Source of the DNA: Noviluteimonas sp052115395
GTDB taxonomy: Bacteria; Pseudomonadota; Gammaproteobacteria; Xanthomonadales; Xanthomonadaceae
DNA length: 64,000 nt
Strand: one strand, 5' to 3'
Assembly (NCBI GenBank): GCA_052115395.1
Contig: JBFRGO010000003.1
In this document: one piece after another, positions 1 to 8,059 of the stretch
Layout: each line of letters starts with the position of its first letter
Position numbering within the stretch: the first letter of the stretch is position 1
The notes under the pieces: model-generated
The model's database searches: none
Seen by the model: only the letters and a program-made list of their open reading frames with translations
Told to the model about the DNA's origin: nothing
Translations under genes and position numbers: made by a program

Positions 1-147
1 CACCAGCTCTGCAGGATTCTCGGCCACTTCGGGGTCGAGGTTGTTCTGCAACATGCGGAACGGCGCCTCCGACAGCCAGGACGGGCAGGACAACTGGCTG
101 CCGCGCGGGGCGCGGATCGTGCGGCTGGAATCCTTGCGGGTCGACAT
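1..147 (-). CDS. hutU: Urocanate hydratase, N-terminal 49 residues (cut by window edge)
   Basis: Only the first 49 codons are present; the gene runs off the left edge. The product would hydrate urocanate to imidazolonepropionate, the second step of histidine degradation, in the cytoplasm. The N-terminus (MSTRKDSSRTIRAPRG, then LSCPSWLSEAPFRML and NNLDPEVAENP) matches the conserved start of HutU proteins. The start is the ATG at 147, with a possible GGAG about 6 nt upstream. A -10-like GATAAT lies at 181-176. Another hut-pathway gene, hutG, lies about 54 kb away, so the pathway genes are not all together here. The call rests on a short but characteristic stretch. Confidence 0.88.
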   Translation of the reverse strand, partial: MSTRKDSSRTIRAPRGSQLSCPSWLSEAPFRMLQNNLDPEVAENPAELV

Positions 148-175
148 CGAGCGCTCCGGCGCGTGGGGACCCGCG

Positions 176-181
176 ATTATC
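176..181 (-). promoter_or_regulatory. Candidate -10 box for hutU
   Basis: GATAAT on the minus strand, about 28 nt upstream of the hutU ATG. It sits just beyond the stop codon of the upstream gene. No convincing -35 is visible, so this is only a candidate. Confidence 0.35.
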
Positions 182-183
182 CC

Positions 184-711
184 TCAGCCCTGCGGGCAGG
201 TCTTGCGTTCGGCGTGGAAGGAGGCGACGTCGGCGTCGCTGGCGGGGTGGGGTGCGGCGCCGCCATCGAGCAGGACGCGCCACTTGCCGTCGCTGTCGCG
301 ATGCCAGGTCGAAACGAAGGTCGACACCGAAACCCGCCTGGGGGTCTTGCCGGCGGGCGATTCGAGCAACGCGCGGCCGGTGGAGTAGGCGATGTCGCCT
401 TCGCCGCCGATGGCCACCGCGGTCGGGTACCACGACAGCACCAGCGCCGACCCGTCGATGATGCCGGCCCAATCCTTCAGGACCGCCGCACGGCCGCGCA
501 CGGGCGAGCCCGAGCCCACGCCGAATACCGCGCCGGTGTTGACGAAATCGGCGAAGGCTTTCGCATCGTGCCGTTTCACGCTGTCGGCGAAGGCGAGCTC
601 GCGCGCCCACACCACGCATTCGGCCTTGCTGAAAGTGGGCGATTTCGCGGTGTCCTGCGCAACGGCCGGGGACGAAACAACGAGGGCTGCGACGACGAGG
701 GCAAGGCGCAT
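184..711 (-). CDS. Secreted SnoaL/DUF4440-like protein
   Basis: A 175-residue protein with a signal peptide (MRLALVVAALVVSSPAVAQ). The mature part resembles the NTF2/SnoaL-like fold (DUF4440): an early ELAFADSVKRHDAKAFADFV helix, a GRAAVLKDWAG turn, and a C-terminal STFVSTWHRDSDGKWRVLLDGG strand pair. DUF4440 proteins vary in function, so no reaction can be assigned. The start at 711 is preferred over the ATG at 723 because GGAG lies 6 nt before it and the signal peptide then begins cleanly. It sits directly upstream of hutU on the same strand and may be cotranscribed with it. Confidence 0.8.
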   Translation of the reverse strand: MRLALVVAALVVSSPAVAQDTAKSPTFSKAECVVWARELAFADSVKRHDAKAFADFVNTGAVFGVGSGSPVRGRAAVLKDWAGIIDGSALVLSWYPTAVAIGGEGDIAYSTGRALLESPAGKTPRRVSVSTFVSTWHRDSDGKWRVLLDGGAAPHPASDADVASFHAERKTCPQG

Positions 712-743
712 GAACGACTCCATGGTGGGCGAAGCGCGCACCG

Positions 744-749
744 TATCAT
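744..749 (+). promoter_or_regulatory. -10 box TATCAT, predicts a leaderless mRNA
   Basis: TATCAT ends exactly 6 nt before the ATG at 756, so the expected +1 is the A of the start codon. No ribosome binding site is seen between them. No good -35 hexamer is visible 16-18 nt upstream. Confidence 0.5.
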
Positions 750-755
750 TGCGCC

Positions 756-1979
756 ATGGGGATCCTGTTCCGGGCCGCGCTGGCCCTGCTGCTGAGCTTC
801 GGGCTGACCGCATGTGCCTCCACCCGGCCGGGGGAGGCGCCGCCGCCCGTGCTGCTGGTCTCGATCGACGCCTTTCGCGCCGATGACCTCGACCGCGGGC
901 TGACGCCCAACCTGGCGCGCATCGCGAACCAGGGCGTTCGCGCCGAGGGCATGCGCCCGTCCTATCCGGCGCTGACCTTCCCGAATCACTACACGCTGGT
1001 CACCGGCCTGCGGCCCGATCGGCACGGCATCGTGCACAACACGATGCACGATGCGGAGCTGGGCGACTTCAAGGCGAGCAACGCGGCGAACGCGGGCGAC
1101 GCACGCTGGTGGAACGGCGCCGAACCGATCTGGGTGACGGCGGAAAAACACGGCCTTGCGACGGCGACGATGTTCTGGCCCGGTTCGCAGGCGGCGATCC
1201 ACGGTGTCCGCCCCACCCATTGGCGCGCGTACGACAGCACGTTTCCCGACGACGCGCGTGTCGACCAGGTGCTTGCGTGGCTCGCCGAACCTGCGCCCCG
1301 CATCCGGCTTGCGACGCTGTACTTCGAACTGCTCGACAAGACCGGGCACGACGACGGCCCCGATTCACCGGAGATGACCCGCGCGCTCGCGCGGATCGAC
1401 GCTTCGATCGGCCGCCTGGTCGACGGCTTGCAGGCGCGTGGCCTGCGCGATCGCGTCAATCTGGTGATCGTCTCCGACCACGGCATGGCGCAAGTGCTGC
1501 CGGGCAACGTCGTGGCGATCGAAGACATGGTCGATCTGCGCGATGCCGATGTCGTCTCGACCGGGCAGGTCGTCGGCTTCACGCCGAAACGCGGACATGC
1601 GCGCGATGCCGAACAACGATTGCTCGGTCGCCATGCGCACTACGAATGCTGGCGCAAATCGGAACTGCCGCAACGCTGGCATTTCGGCACGCATCCGCGC
1701 GTACCGCCGATCCTGTGCCAGATGGACGAAGGCTGGGACGCAGGCTATCGCGATGCGCTGGCCCGACGCCCCGCGCATGCGCGTGGTTCCCATGGTTACG
1801 ATCCCGCGCTGGCGTCGATGCGCGCGTTGTTCATCGCGCAGGGCCCGTCCTTCGTGCCGGGCATGCGCTTGCCGGTGTTCGACAACGTCGACGTCTATCC
1901 GCTCCTGGCGCGCCTCCTGCAACTGCCGCCCGGCGAACATGATGGCAGCGCGGACGTGTTCACGCCCGCGCTGCGTTGA
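756..1979 (+). CDS. Alkaline phosphatase-superfamily phosphodiesterase (NPP-like lipoprotein)
   Basis: A 407-residue member of the nucleotide pyrophosphatase/phosphodiesterase (NPP) branch of the alkaline phosphatase superfamily. A lipobox-like LTACAST (Cys20) suggests a lipid-anchored periplasmic enzyme. Metal-binding Asp38 lies in VLLVSIDAFRADD; the nucleophile is predicted to be Thr74 in PALTFPNHYTLVTG; a later metal site is VSDHGMA. NPPs hydrolyse phosphodiester or pyrophosphate bonds of nucleotides or phospholipid head groups; the substrate here is unknown. It is a single gene, divergent from the SnoaL-like gene, with a probable leaderless start. Confidence 0.9.
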   Translation: MGILFRAALALLLSFGLTACASTRPGEAPPPVLLVSIDAFRADDLDRGLTPNLARIANQGVRAEGMRPSYPALTFPNHYTLVTGLRPDRHGIVHNTMHDAELGDFKASNAANAGDARWWNGAEPIWVTAEKHGLATATMFWPGSQAAIHGVRPTHWRAYDSTFPDDARVDQVLAWLAEPAPRIRLATLYFELLDKTGHDDGPDSPEMTRALARIDASIGRLVDGLQARGLRDRVNLVIVSDHGMAQVLPGNVVAIEDMVDLRDADVVSTGQVVGFTPKRGHARDAEQRLLGRHAHYECWRKSELPQRWHFGTHPRVPPILCQMDEGWDAGYRDALARRPAHARGSHGYDPALASMRALFIAQGPSFVPGMRLPVFDNVDVYPLLARLLQLPPGEHDGSADVFTPALR

Positions 1980-1991
1980 CGCGTTCGGCAC

Positions 1992-2531
1992 TCAACGGCG
2001 GCCGTGCGCCATCGCCGCGTGCCCGGCTTCGAGTTCGGCGCGCGTGAGGAAACCATCGCGGTTGTCGTCGAGCCACGCGAAGCGGTCGCTCAGGCGCGGC
2101 ATCTTTTCCTGCACTTCGATGCGGCCGAGTTTCCCGTCGCGGTTCAGGTCGGCGTCCTTGAAGCGTGCGTCGAACGCCGCCTGGCGCTCGGCGGCGCGCT
2201 GCGGGCGCATGCGCTCGTGGTACGCGGTGACTTCCGAACGCACGATGTAGCCGTCGCGGTTGGCATCGAGCGCGGCGAAGGTCGACGCTTCATGCATGCG
2301 CTTTTCGGCGCGCGCGGCGCGTTCGGGGTGCTGGGCACGCATCGCGTCGCGCTGCGCCTGGCCGGCGTCGAATTCGGTGCGGCTGATGCGGCCGTCGTTG
2401 TCGGTGTCGAGGCGTTCGAGGCCGCCGTGGTGCATGCCGCGATGGTCCTGCGTGGCGCCCGTCGGCGCCTGGGCGAACGACAGCGCGGACAGGAGCATCA
2501 GCGCCGCCGCGGCGAGGGCATGGATCTTCAT
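1992..2531 (-). CDS. Secreted EF-hand calcium-binding protein
   Basis: A 179-residue protein with a signal peptide (MKIHALAAAALMLLSALSFAQ) and four EF-hand-like loops: DTDNDGRISRTEF, DANRDGYIVRSEV, DLNRDGKLGRIEV and DDNRDGFLTRAEL. Each has the DxDxDG calcium-binding pattern or a close variant. Bacterial proteins of this kind are periplasmic or secreted calcium binders of unclear role. The longer reading frame upstream is discounted: the ATG at 2531 has GGAG 6 nt before it and begins the signal peptide. Confidence 0.85.
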   Translation of the reverse strand: MKIHALAAAALMLLSALSFAQAPTGATQDHRGMHHGGLERLDTDNDGRISRTEFDAGQAQRDAMRAQHPERAARAEKRMHEASTFAALDANRDGYIVRSEVTAYHERMRPQRAAERQAAFDARFKDADLNRDGKLGRIEVQEKMPRLSDRFAWLDDNRDGFLTRAELEAGHAAMAHGRR

Positions 2532-2755
2532 CTGGGACTCCGTCGTGCGCGGCAGGGGCGCCGCGCGTGGTTCCGGGAACGCCCGCAGCCCCCCCGCAGT
2601 TGACCGCGCAGCTGTGCCGTTCAGTCTTCGTCGCGGTTCGCGAAACTGCGTGTTCAGGCTGAATATCAGGCGCTTACAGCGCTTTTTTCTCACTTCGCTG
2701 TCACCGCGCGATTCCTAACATTCGGGCCCAACACGTAGCCGATCGATCTTTTTTC

Positions 2756-2950
2756 ATGTCGCCGACCGAATACGAATATCTCTTCATCCTCGACGCCCTC
2801 GAACGGAAGGAGCCCATCTTTCCGTTCATCGTGCAGGCGTTGTCGGAATCGGGCCTGGTCGACGTGAGCGCGCAGGGCATCAGTCTGACGCCCGCAGGCG
2901 AGACCCTGATGCAGCAGGTCGCCGAGAAAGAGTCCGATCCGGCGCACTGA
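2756..2950 (+). CDS. Small conserved-looking protein, unknown function
   Basis: A 64-residue acidic protein (MSPTEYEYLFILDALERKEPIF at its start) with no signal peptide or membrane segment. The middle (FIVQALSESGLVDVS, then GISLTPAGETLMQQVAE) resembles half of a winged helix ending in the 'LTPAGE' wing turn seen in MarR-like proteins. It is too short to be a complete regulator. A possible -10 (TAACAT, 2716-2721) lies upstream; no clear ribosome binding site is visible. No function is assigned. Confidence 0.6.
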   Translation: MSPTEYEYLFILDALERKEPIFPFIVQALSESGLVDVSAQGISLTPAGETLMQQVAEKESDPAH

Positions 2951-3181
2951 AGCGCGCGCTTTTGCGCACCGCCACCAGCGCTCAACGCAGCGCTACCGTT
3001 GGACATCAAATCCATTCAGCTCAGAGCGTGCGGCCGCGCACAGTTGTGCACGCAAAACGTGCGCCAGCGCACGGATACGCACAGGCGCACGACGCGCCTG
3101 CGGCATTCACGCAAACCCAGCGGAACACTATGCCGGCGCGAGCGTCTGCAGGGGGTGGGCGACGCGCACCGGGAATTGCGC

Positions 3182-3646
3182 ATGCCTTACGAAGTCGACG
3201 TCAACCAATACCTGGGCCTGACCGTGCTGACCCTGTGGGGGCTGGTCTGGGTGGAAGAACGCCAGGCCGCGCTGGATGAAGTCATCGCGCAATTGGACGA
3301 GGGACGGCCGTATCGCATCCTCGTCGACATGATCGGCGCCAGTTGCGCCAACGATTCGCTGGAAACCAGCGCCGCCTTCGCGCGCCGCCTGGCGGGCGAG
3401 CGCAAGCTCAAGGGCTGCCGCATCGCCTACCTGTATCCGGACAACGCGCGCATCAATGTCGCCGTCGAGCGCCTGGCTGAAGCGCGCGACTTCCGCTTCC
3501 GCCGCTTCACCACGACCACCGAAGCGCTCGACTGGTTGCTCTCGCCGCCCACGCGCATCAAGCCCGTGCCGCCGATCCAATCGCAGGCCGAGCCCGATGC
3601 GCTGACTTTGCTCGCCGGCCTGCGCAACGGCCGCTGGGTCGCCTGA
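3182..3646 (+). CDS. STAS/SpoIIAA-like domain protein
   Basis: A 154-residue cytoplasmic protein. The strand-helix pattern (LGLTVLTLWGLVWVEERQAALDE, YRILVDMIGAS, GCRIAYLYPDN, FTTTTEALDWLL) looks like a SpoIIAA/STAS-type fold; the late TTTTEALDWL helix is common in 'STAS/SEC14-like' proteins. The ATG at 3182 is chosen because the homologous-looking region begins there; the frame stays open to 2999 but that stretch has atypical composition. The ribosome binding site is weak. The role, and whether it binds a partner or lipid, is unknown. Confidence 0.65.
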   Translation: MPYEVDVNQYLGLTVLTLWGLVWVEERQAALDEVIAQLDEGRPYRILVDMIGASCANDSLETSAAFARRLAGERKLKGCRIAYLYPDNARINVAVERLAEARDFRFRRFTTTTEALDWLLSPPTRIKPVPPIQSQAEPDALTLLAGLRNGRWVA

Positions 3647-3649
3647 GGC

Positions 3650-4960
3650 TCAGCCGGCCATCCGCACCACCGCCTGCGTGGCGCGGTCCACTTCTTCGGG
3701 TGTGTTGGCCAAGCTTCCCGCGAGCCTGGCGTAAGTCACCGCATACGGACTCGTGCTCGCGACGATCTTCTCCTCGCGCAGCCGCTTGACGATGTCTTCG
3801 GGCTTGATCCCGTCGATTTCGAATGCGACCAGGCCCGCCGACAAATCCGGCGACTGCGGCGTATGCACGTGGATCTTCGGATGTCCTGCCAGCTGTTGCT
3901 TGATCCGCGTGTTGAGTTCGGCGATGCGATTGGCCACGCGTGCGCGGCCCATCGCGGCATGCATTTCGAACGCGGCCGAGGCCGCCCACTGATGTTCGAA
4001 GGCATGGAAGCCGCCGGGCGACACGCGTGATGCATTGGTCGGGCCTTTGGGCGGCCGTTGTTCGGCCCACGCGTTGTACGACTCCCAGTCGGTGAAATTC
4101 GGCACCGTCGGGCGCAGGCGCGCCCAACCCTCCGCGTTCGACCACAACAGGCCGGTGCCGCGTGGCGCGAACATCCACTTGTGCGTACCGGCCGCGATGT
4201 AATCCGGCCCCAGCGTCGCCAGCGTTTCGTCGACCGCGCCGATGCCATGCACGCCGTCCATCACCAGCAGGACGTCGGGATGTTTGGCCTTCAACGCGCT
4301 GGCCATTTCGCGGATCGGCAAACGCATGCCGGTGCTCGAATGCACCCACGTCAATCCGACCACGCGCGTCTTCGGCCCGACGCCGGCGAGCAGGTTGGAG
4401 ACCAGGCTGTCGACGCTCGCGTCCTTCGCATCGTCGTACAGCTTGACCCGGCGCGTCGTCGCGCCGCTGCGTTCGTTGGCCAGTCGGATCGATTCGTGGT
4501 GCGAATAATGATCGTGCGTGGTGGCGAGGATTTCATCGCCCGCGCGCAGCGGCAGGCCGTGGTAGATCAGCGCGAGGCCTTCAGTGGTGCAACGTGTCAG
4601 TGCGACGTCTTCGGCGCGGCCGCCGATGTAATCGGCGATCGTCGATTGCACCTTGAGCGGCACGTTCGCGTCGGCTTCTTCGAACATGCCGTGTTCGATG
4701 ACGTGGAACGGATCGCGATCCATCGCACGGCGCCAGGTGTCGATCGCATCGCGCACGGGCGCCGGATGGCTGGCGATGAAGAAGGTCGCGAAGTGCGCCC
4801 ACGCCGGATCCAGCGCGAATTGCTCGCGCACCGCGCCCCAGTCCGACAGATCGGGCAGGGGCGTGCTTTCGGCCTCCAGCGCCGCCAGCAGGGAGCCGGC
4901 AGCCAGCGTGCCCGTGAGGGCGACGGGTGCGGCGAGAAAGCGGCGGCGGGTGAGGTCCAT
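3650..4960 (-). CDS. Tat-exported class V aminotransferase (isopenicillin-N epimerase-like)
   Basis: A 436-residue PLP-dependent enzyme of fold type I. It begins with a twin-arginine signal (MDLTRRRFLAAPVAL), so it is probably folded with its cofactor and exported to the periplasm. PLP-binding features are a Thr/Ser-rich TRCTTEGLALI around residue 125, the Asp of LLVMDGVHGIGA (Asp235) and the Schiff-base Lys261 in GTHKWMFAPRGTG. The class includes cysteine desulfurases, kynureninases and isopenicillin-N epimerases; the overall layout is closest to the last group, but the substrate cannot be told. The ATG at 4960 has CGGAG 7 nt upstream; the open frame beyond it is spurious. Confidence 0.88.
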   Translation of the reverse strand: MDLTRRRFLAAPVALTGTLAAGSLLAALEAESTPLPDLSDWGAVREQFALDPAWAHFATFFIASHPAPVRDAIDTWRRAMDRDPFHVIEHGMFEEADANVPLKVQSTIADYIGGRAEDVALTRCTTEGLALIYHGLPLRAGDEILATTHDHYSHHESIRLANERSGATTRRVKLYDDAKDASVDSLVSNLLAGVGPKTRVVGLTWVHSSTGMRLPIREMASALKAKHPDVLLVMDGVHGIGAVDETLATLGPDYIAAGTHKWMFAPRGTGLLWSNAEGWARLRPTVPNFTDWESYNAWAEQRPPKGPTNASRVSPGGFHAFEHQWAASAAFEMHAAMGRARVANRIAELNTRIKQQLAGHPKIHVHTPQSPDLSAGLVAFEIDGIKPEDIVKRLREEKIVASTSPYAVTYARLAGSLANTPEEVDRATQAVVRMAG

Positions 4961-5107
4961 GAACACGCTCCGGCGGACGATGACCTCCGGGGCAACGCAT
5001 GCTTCGTGCCGGAACGGACAATCCTCCTCGCGGTTCACGCCGGATTCGATCCACGGCGGTGCCCAACGCCTACACTGGACGCAATCAATTCTGCTTCGAT
5101 TCCCGTC

Positions 5108-6262
5108 ATGCGCCCGAGCTGGTTCCCGCTGTTTTCCGCCGTCCTCGCCGCCGCCCTGGTGGCTGCGGGCTGTACGGCCGAGCATGCGGGGCCGCCAAAG
5201 CCGCCGAACACGCAGACCAGCGCCGACAACACGCAGGATTTCGGCGCGGTTTCCGTCGACGTGCCACCGCCGCCGAAGAAAAAGGCGAACATCGCCAACA
5301 CCACCGAGTGGCCCGAGGCGAAGCTGACCTCGGGCACCGCATCGATCAGTTGCAGCACCGAGTACGTCGAACAGGGCGATGGCGAAACCTTCTCCGACCT
5401 GTCCTTCTTCTCCGTGCTCGACGCGATGCTGCCGTGCAAGGACGCCGGCGTGGTGCGCCTGCGGTATCGCGGCCGCGTCGCAGGGGATTTCACCTCGCTC
5501 ATCGAGCGCGTCGGCAACATGGCCGCGCGCATGGACATCCCGCAGCGCATCCTCGACATCGATTCCAGCGGCGGCCAGGTCGAAGATGCGATCCGCGCCG
5601 GCGACATCATGGCCGAAGCCGGCTGGACCATCTGGGTGCGCGAAAACGCGGTCTGCCACAGCGCGTGCGTGCTGCTGCTCGCCGGCGGCGACGATCGCGT
5701 GATCTCCGGTGCGGTCGGGATCCACCGCATCATCCGCATCCAGTCCGAAGCCTCCTCGCGCGCCGAGTTGAGCGCCGAACTGCACGAAGTCCACGAAGCG
5801 ATGAAGGACTACCTGCAGCGCAACGGTGCGGGCGTGGCGATCGCCGACTTCATGATGACCGTGCCCAACCGCAGCCTGCGCCTGCTGACGCCCGACGAGT
5901 TGAACGAATACGGCCTGACCGGGCGCAACGCGGCGCAGGAAGATCTCGACCGCATCCGGCTGGTGCGCCGCTGCGGCCTGGACTTCGCGCGCCGCCTGGA
6001 CGGCTTCTACCGGACCTACGAAGAGAAGTGCGCGACGCTCGAGACCGGCGTGGACGCGATCAACGACTGCGGCCGCGCGTTGCGGCCGAAGTTCGGTTTC
6101 CCCGACGACAAATGCCCGGCCGACAGCCCCCTGGCGGCCCTGGATGCCAAGCCGGCCGATGGCACCGTCGACAAGGATGCCGAGCACAAGGCCCTGGAAG
6201 TCGCGACCAAGGCCGAGGATGTGAAGGAATCGGAAGTCGGTCCCGCAAAGCACCGTGAATAG
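5108..6262 (+). CDS. ClpP/crotonase-fold serine protease-like lipoprotein
   Basis: A 384-residue envelope protein with a lipoprotein signal (LVAAGCTAE). Residues about 150-215 have the ClpP-like layout: ILDIDSSGGQVEDAIRAGDIM (oxyanion-hole glycines), then AVCHSACVLLLAGG (likely nucleophilic Ser), then GAVGIHRI (likely catalytic His). It resembles the COG3904 'predicted periplasmic protein' group. It also has several cysteines and an Asp/Glu/Lys-rich C-terminal tail. The ATG at 5108 is chosen for the lipoprotein signal; a TACACT -10-like box lies about 35 nt upstream. Protease activity is inferred only. Confidence 0.78.
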   Translation: MRPSWFPLFSAVLAAALVAAGCTAEHAGPPKPPNTQTSADNTQDFGAVSVDVPPPPKKKANIANTTEWPEAKLTSGTASISCSTEYVEQGDGETFSDLSFFSVLDAMLPCKDAGVVRLRYRGRVAGDFTSLIERVGNMAARMDIPQRILDIDSSGGQVEDAIRAGDIMAEAGWTIWVRENAVCHSACVLLLAGGDDRVISGAVGIHRIIRIQSEASSRAELSAELHEVHEAMKDYLQRNGAGVAIADFMMTVPNRSLRLLTPDELNEYGLTGRNAAQEDLDRIRLVRRCGLDFARRLDGFYRTYEEKCATLETGVDAINDCGRALRPKFGFPDDKCPADSPLAALDAKPADGTVDKDAEHKALEVATKAEDVKESEVGPAKHRE

Positions 6263-6305
6263 GTGCTAGCGTGTGCCCCGTTCCGGGGGGAGCAGGGGAT
6301 TTTCG

Positions 6306-7760
6306 ATGGGGCGCAAGGCGACGAAGAAGGCGCGCGGCGGGCGCGCGCGCTGGGTCCTGCTGGCCGGTGCGCTCGCGCTCGGCGGCGCCGGATGGATGGT
6401 GTACGCGCAGGCGCGGCAACTCGCGGCGCGTAGCCTGGCGCAGGTGTTCGCAGACGGCGACACCACGATGGGCCGGGTGTGGTTCGATCCCAGCGGCGAT
6501 GTCATCGTCGACGACATCGCGGTGTACCTGAGCACGCCCACCCTCTCGGCCGACACCAGCTCCGAAAGTTTCGCCGGCGACACCAACACCTTGCGCTTCG
6601 AGCGCATGCGCGTGCACGCGCCCGACGGCTGGATGTTCTACGTGCGCAACCTGCTCGACCCGAAGCTCCACGAGGCGCAGTTGTCCGAATGGCATATCGC
6701 CTTCGAAGGCTTCACCACGCGCGCGGGCTTCGATCCTTCGCTCGGCACGCTGGGGCCGGTCGGCGCGATGAGCGCCTCGCCCTTCGAAAGCGAAGGTTGC
6801 TCCCGCCATGCCTTCTTCGTGCGCGAGGAACTGGGCACGATGGGGCTGCAGGCCGGCCCCACCGCGTTCGACATCAATCTGCGCGAAGCCGACAGCCGCA
6901 TCGAAACGCGGCTGGTGCTCGATACGCCGGGTGTTTCGCGCCTGCAATACGATCGCGCCGAAACGCTCGCCGCGCCGACGAGCCTGTTGCAGATGGGGAA
7001 AGCGGCCACGTCCACCGTTTCCGAGCGTTGGGACGTGAGCGACCAGGGCTTCGTGCATGCGCGCAACGCGTTCTGCGCGCGGCAGGATGGGATCGACGAG
7101 GCGACGTTCGTCGCGCGGCACATGATGTCGGTGCAGCGTTTGCTGGAGACGCGCGGGCTGCAGGCGGATGCGCAGTCGGTCGCGGCGTATCGCGATTTCG
7201 CCACCAATGGTGGGCAGCTTGCGTTCGGCGGCACGTATGCCACGCCCTTGCACAGCAGCGAACGTGAGCAGGCCCGGCGCAATGGCAGTGCGTTGTTGCG
7301 CATGGCGGCCCGGCTCGAGCACGGCAGCCAGCAGGGCGAGGTGGTGTTCAGCGGGACCGCGCCGCGGCCGCTCGACGCGGGGGACGGCGCGACGTTCGCC
7401 GCCTTGACGAAGGAAAACGGCGGGACCGTGCCGTCGGTCGGCAATGTGTCGACGATCAAGTCGGCCATCGTCGCTTCTCCGGTGGCGGGCAATGCGCCGG
7501 CCGAGGTGCAGCCGCAATACGCCTCGTCGCTGCCGACGGCCACGCCGGCGGTGGCGCCGGGTGGACGCCTGGCGTGGGACGATCTGCCGGCGATGCAGGG
7601 GCACATGCTGCAGGTGTTCACGATGCACAACGCGCCGCGCACCGCGCTGTTGATTTCGGTCGACGCCAACGAAGCGCACGTGCGTGCGCGCATGCCGGGC
7701 GGCAGTGCGGATTACCGGATTTCGCGCGAAGCGTTCCTGCGGGCGACGTTGATCCAGTAA
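6306..7760 (+). CDS. Membrane-anchored protein of unknown function (484 aa)
   Basis: After a basic N-terminus (MGRKATKKARGGRARW) comes one transmembrane segment (VLLAGALALGGAGWMVYA); the rest is predicted to be periplasmic. The middle repeatedly describes strands resembling AsmA/DUF748-type material (VWFDPSGDVIVDDIAVYL, LRFERMRVHAPDG), followed by a low-complexity Ala/Pro-rich linker and a C-terminal domain. The name is not recognised. The start has AGGGG upstream and follows the ClpP-like lipoprotein by 43 nt on the same strand, so the two may be an operon with a shared envelope role. Confidence 0.75.
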   Translation: MGRKATKKARGGRARWVLLAGALALGGAGWMVYAQARQLAARSLAQVFADGDTTMGRVWFDPSGDVIVDDIAVYLSTPTLSADTSSESFAGDTNTLRFERMRVHAPDGWMFYVRNLLDPKLHEAQLSEWHIAFEGFTTRAGFDPSLGTLGPVGAMSASPFESEGCSRHAFFVREELGTMGLQAGPTAFDINLREADSRIETRLVLDTPGVSRLQYDRAETLAAPTSLLQMGKAATSTVSERWDVSDQGFVHARNAFCARQDGIDEATFVARHMMSVQRLLETRGLQADAQSVAAYRDFATNGGQLAFGGTYATPLHSSEREQARRNGSALLRMAARLEHGSQQGEVVFSGTAPRPLDAGDGATFAALTKENGGTVPSVGNVSTIKSAIVASPVAGNAPAEVQPQYASSLPTATPAVAPGGRLAWDDLPAMQGHMLQVFTMHNAPRTALLISVDANEAHVRARMPGGSADYRISREAFLRATLIQ

Positions 7761-7764
7761 GGCC

Positions 7765-7983
7765 TCAAGCGATCACATCGATCCCGACCTCGCCCACGGT
7801 CACCCGCGCCCCCGCGCGGATCTTGCAGCTCTTCCGCAACTCCACGACGCCATCGACCTCGACTTCGCCCTCGGCGACCAGGTGCTTGCCCGCGCCCCCG
7901 CTGTCGACGATGCCGACGAGTTTCAGCAGTTGGTGGAGCTCGACGTAGTCGTGCCCGTCCAGGGCGAATTGAAGGCGTTGCAT
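7765..7983 (-). CDS. Small S4-domain RNA-binding protein (YbcJ-like)
   Basis: A 72-residue protein made almost entirely of an S4 RNA-binding domain: FALDGHDYVELHQLLKLVGIVDSGG, then EGEVEVDGVVELRKSCKIRAGARVTVGE. This matches the YbcJ/RNA-binding S4 family, thought to bind ribosomal or other structured RNA. The ATG at 7983 begins the domain; the open frame upstream to 8061 overlaps the start of the divergent helicase and is discounted. The 76-nt gap to the helicase is a shared divergent control region. Confidence 0.85.
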   Translation of the reverse strand: MQRLQFALDGHDYVELHQLLKLVGIVDSGGAGKHLVAEGEVEVDGVVELRKSCKIRAGARVTVGEVGIDVIA

Positions 7984-8059
7984 CGGGGTCCTCGGGGCGG
8001 AGAAGGCACTGTCACGGCCAAGGGCGCACAATAGCGCCCCCCAAGAGGCCGGAGTGCCC

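Noticed and set aside
2532..2755. GCGC-TTACA-GCGC-TTTTTT near 2665-2690 as a terminator
   Set aside because: The stem is only 4 bp and no gene ends just before it on the matching strand.
3650..6253. Long minus-strand open frame of 867 codons
   Set aside because: Only 3650-4960 is a gene (the Tat aminotransferase). Above 4960 the frame runs antisense to the ClpP-like lipoprotein gene and reads as low-complexity Arg/Gly/Ala/Val typical of shadow frames in G+C-rich DNA.
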